The translations under genes and the position numbers were made by a program. A stretch of DNA of 43,527 bases from Acidobacteriota bacterium (lineage in GTDB: Bacteria; Acidobacteriota; Terriglobia; Acidiferrales; UBA7541): contig PMTV01000024.1 in the NCBI GenBank assembly GCA_003167215.1, forward strand, positions 3,606 through 47,132. The letters run 5' to 3'. Below, piece by piece: positions 41,945-43,527 of this stretch. Each line of letters starts with the position of its first letter. Position 1 is the first letter of the stretch. The notes below the pieces were generated by a model. The model worked only from the letters and a program-made list of their open reading frames with translations, did not search any database and was not told the origin of the DNA.

Positions 41945-43527
41945 CTAGGTGATGGCCACTTCTTCGTAGATGCCGAAGACGTCTCGCATGGTATCGCAAA
42001 TTTCGCCGAGCGTCGCGTATGCCTTCACCGCTTCGTAAATATAAGGCATGGTGTTTTCCGTGCCCGCGGCCGCTTTGCGCAGCGCGGCGAGGCGGCGCGC
42101 GACGTCGTCGTTCGAGCGTTCGGCGCGAAGTTTGCGGAGGCGCTTGGTCTGGCCTTCGGCGACGGTTTCGTCGATTTGTAATGTGTCGATGGGCTTCTCA
42201 TCCGCGACGTAATCATTCACGCCCACGATGATTTTCTCTTTGCGGTCCACGGCCACCTGATAGCGGTAAGCGGCTTCGGCGATCTCGCGCTGCGGATAGG
42301 CCCGTTCGATGGCGGGCACCATCCCTCCAAGGGCGTCAATTTTTTGAATGTAATCCCAGGCGCCGCGTTCCATTTCGTCCGTAAGAGTTTCCACGAAGTA
42401 CGAGCCGCCCAGCGGATCGGCTGTGTTGGTGACGCCGCTTTCATGGGCGATGATCTGCTGCGTGCGCAACGCGACGGTGGCGGCAAACTCAGTTGGGAGC
42501 GCCCAGGCTTCGTCGAGAGAATTCGTGTGCAGGGATTGCGTTCCGCCGAGAACCGCTGCAAGAGCTTGTAACGCTGTTCTGACCACGTTGTTGTAGGGTT
42601 GCTGCGCGGTGAGCGAGCATCCGGCTGTCTGCGTGTGAAAGCGCAGCGCCCACGAACGCGGGCTTTTGGCGCCAAAGCGCTCGCGCATGGTCTTGTACCA
42701 GATGCGGCGGGCCGCGCGGTATTTCGCGATTTCCTCGAAGAAGTCATTGTGCGCGTTGAAGAAAAACGAAAGCCGCGGCACGAATTCGTCCACTTCAAGA
42801 CCGCGTCGCAATCCCCACTCCACGTATTCAATGCCGTCGCGCAAAGTGAATGCCAGTTCCTGGATTGCAGTCGATCCCGCCTCGCGAATGTGGTAGCCGC
42901 TGACCGAAATGGGATTGAATCGCGGCGTGTGTTTGGTTCCGAACTCGAAAGTGTCAATCACCAGCCGCATCGAAGGCTCGGGCGGGTAGATGTATTCCTT
43001 CTGTGCGATGTATTCCTTCAGAATATCGTTTTGCAGCGTTCCGGAAATTTTCTTCCAGTCGGCGCCCTGCTTTTCGGCCACGGCTAGATACATGGCCCAA
43101 ATCGCCGCGGCGGGAGAATTGATGGTCATCGAAGTGGTGACGTCGGCGAGCGGGATCTTGTCGAAAAGGATCTCCATGTCCGCAAGCGAACTGATGGCCA
43201 CGCCGCACTTTCCGACTTCGCCTTCTGAGAGAGCGTGGTCGGAGTCGTATCCCATCAGTGTGGGCAGATCGAATGCAACGGAAAGGCCCGTCTGGCCTTG
43301 CGAAAGCAGGTAGCGGAATCTGCGGTTGGTATCCTCGGCGGCACCGAAACCGGCGAACTGGCGCATGGTCCAAAGGCGGCCGCGATACATGGTGGAATGA
43401 ATTCCGCGCGTGTAAGGGGGTTCACCCGGATAGCCTAAATCGCGCTCGGGATTCCAGTCCGGCAGGTCTGCCGGGGTGTAAAGACGCCTGATGGGGTAAC
43501 TTGAAACGGTGGTGAAATCAGAAGGGC
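41945..43527 (-). CDS. icmA: B12-dependent acyl-CoA mutase large subunit, isobutyryl-CoA mutase type (5' end outside window)
   Basis: About 527 codons are visible, open to the right edge; an internal ATG at 43390 is not the start, because upstream codons continue the family's N-terminus ([20 protein letters not shown]). It has [20 protein letters not shown], the SMTINSP block, [26 protein letters not shown] and SGYHIREAG with the catalytic His. Counting from Q197 of Propionibacterium methylmalonyl-CoA mutase with no gaps, Tyr89 is Phe (RQFAGF, codon 43357-43355) and Arg207 is Gln (IAQKE, codon 43003-43001). These are the residues of isobutyryl-CoA mutase (Phe80/Gln198). The B12 domain is absent, supplied by the 39541 subunit. 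Role: isobutyryl-CoA/n-butyryl-CoA interconversion, inferred. Confidence 0.9.
   Translation of the reverse strand, partial: PSDFTTVSSYPIRRLYTPADLPDWNPERDLGYPGEPPYTRGIHSTMYRGRLWTMRQFAGFGAAEDTNRRFRYLLSQGQTGLSVAFDLPTLMGYDSDHALSEGEVGKCGVAISSLADMEILFDKIPLADVTTSMTINSPAAAIWAMYLAVAEKQGADWKKISGTLQNDILKEYIAQKEYIYPPEPSMRLVIDTFEFGTKHTPRFNPISVSGYHIREAGSTAIQELAFTLRDGIEYVEWGLRRGLEVDEFVPRLSFFFNAHNDFFEEIAKYRAARRIWYKTMRERFGAKSPRSWALRFHTQTAGCSLTAQQPYNNVVRTALQALAAVLGGTQSLHTNSLDEAWALPTEFAATVALRTQQIIAHESGVTNTADPLGGSYFVETLTDEMERGAWDYIQKIDALGGMVPAIERAYPQREIAEAAYRYQVAVDRKEKIIVGVNDYVADEKPIDTLQIDETVAEGQTKRLRKLRAERSNDDVARRLAALRKAAAGTENTMPYIYEAVKAYATLGEICDTMRDVFGIYEEVAIT

Noticed and set aside
1-43527. CRISPR arrays, insertion sequences, phage genes, replication origin
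   Set aside because: No regularly spaced repeats, transposase or integrase motifs, or DnaA-box clusters were seen on either strand.

Overview
The window looks like a chromosomal segment of an acidobacterium or a close relative. The evidence is one PadR-regulated and one separate 'orphan' MacB/FtsX-type permease of the acidobacterial duplicated (ADOP) kind, a sortilin/BNR-repeat secreted protein, a secreted coiled-coil protein family, and moderately high GC with frequent GTG/TTG starts. I identified 40 protein-coding genes (two cut by the window edges), one permease remnant and several candidate regulatory sites. I saw no rRNA, tRNA, CRISPR array, transposase or phage gene.

Left part (1-10.7 kb, all on the minus strand): a translationally coupled pair of a LolA-like secreted protein and a truncated BNR/sortilin protein; a PilT/PilU-type retraction ATPase; an alkaline-phosphatase-superfamily enzyme; two unknown membrane or secreted proteins; a polytopic sensor histidine kinase; and a CtpA/Prc-type S41 protease. 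A 0.7 kb stretch without a convincing gene follows. Next comes an apparently lower-GC two-gene unit: a 90-aa unknown protein overlapping by ATGA a large PIN-like nuclease. This is the best candidate here for an undescribed toxin/antitoxin-like or defence-like pair.

Middle (12.6-26.4 kb): a DUF1990 gene is divergent from a PadR regulator and an ADOP permease, and both promoter regions carry the same 11-bp repeat. Then follow a C-terminal remnant of another permease, a PsiE-like membrane protein, a secreted coiled-coil protein and a second ADOP permease. A plus-strand run holds an FKBP-type isomerase, TatA/B, TatC, an M28/glutaminyl-cyclase-like lipoprotein, 3-dehydroquinate synthase (aroB) and a menaquinone methyltransferase (menG/ubiE).

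Pilus-type unit (26.4-30.9 kb, minus strand): prepilin peptidase, PilS/NtrB-like kinase, a second member of the coiled-coil family, and a PilR/NtrC-like sigma-54 activator. Together with the PilT-like ATPase at the left this indicates type IV pilus or type II secretion biogenesis and its control.

Right part (31-43.5 kb): a lipocalin-like secreted protein and an alpha/beta hydrolase are followed by a minus-strand catabolic run. That run comprises a methylcrotonyl-type carboxyltransferase, a small membrane protein, HMG-CoA lyase, an enoyl-CoA hydratase, a YbgC-type thioesterase and histidine ammonia-lyase, so mostly leucine degradation plus the first step of histidine degradation. Further right are a GNAT acetyltransferase, a stand-alone B12-binding subunit, an unknown protein, a secreted alpha/beta hydrolase, and the large subunit of a B12-dependent acyl-CoA mutase (5' end outside the window). 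The mutase carries Phe and Gln at the two positions where methylmalonyl-CoA mutase has Tyr89 and Arg207. That is the isobutyryl-CoA mutase pattern, so the pair is better read as IcmA/IcmB-like than as a methylmalonyl-CoA mutase.
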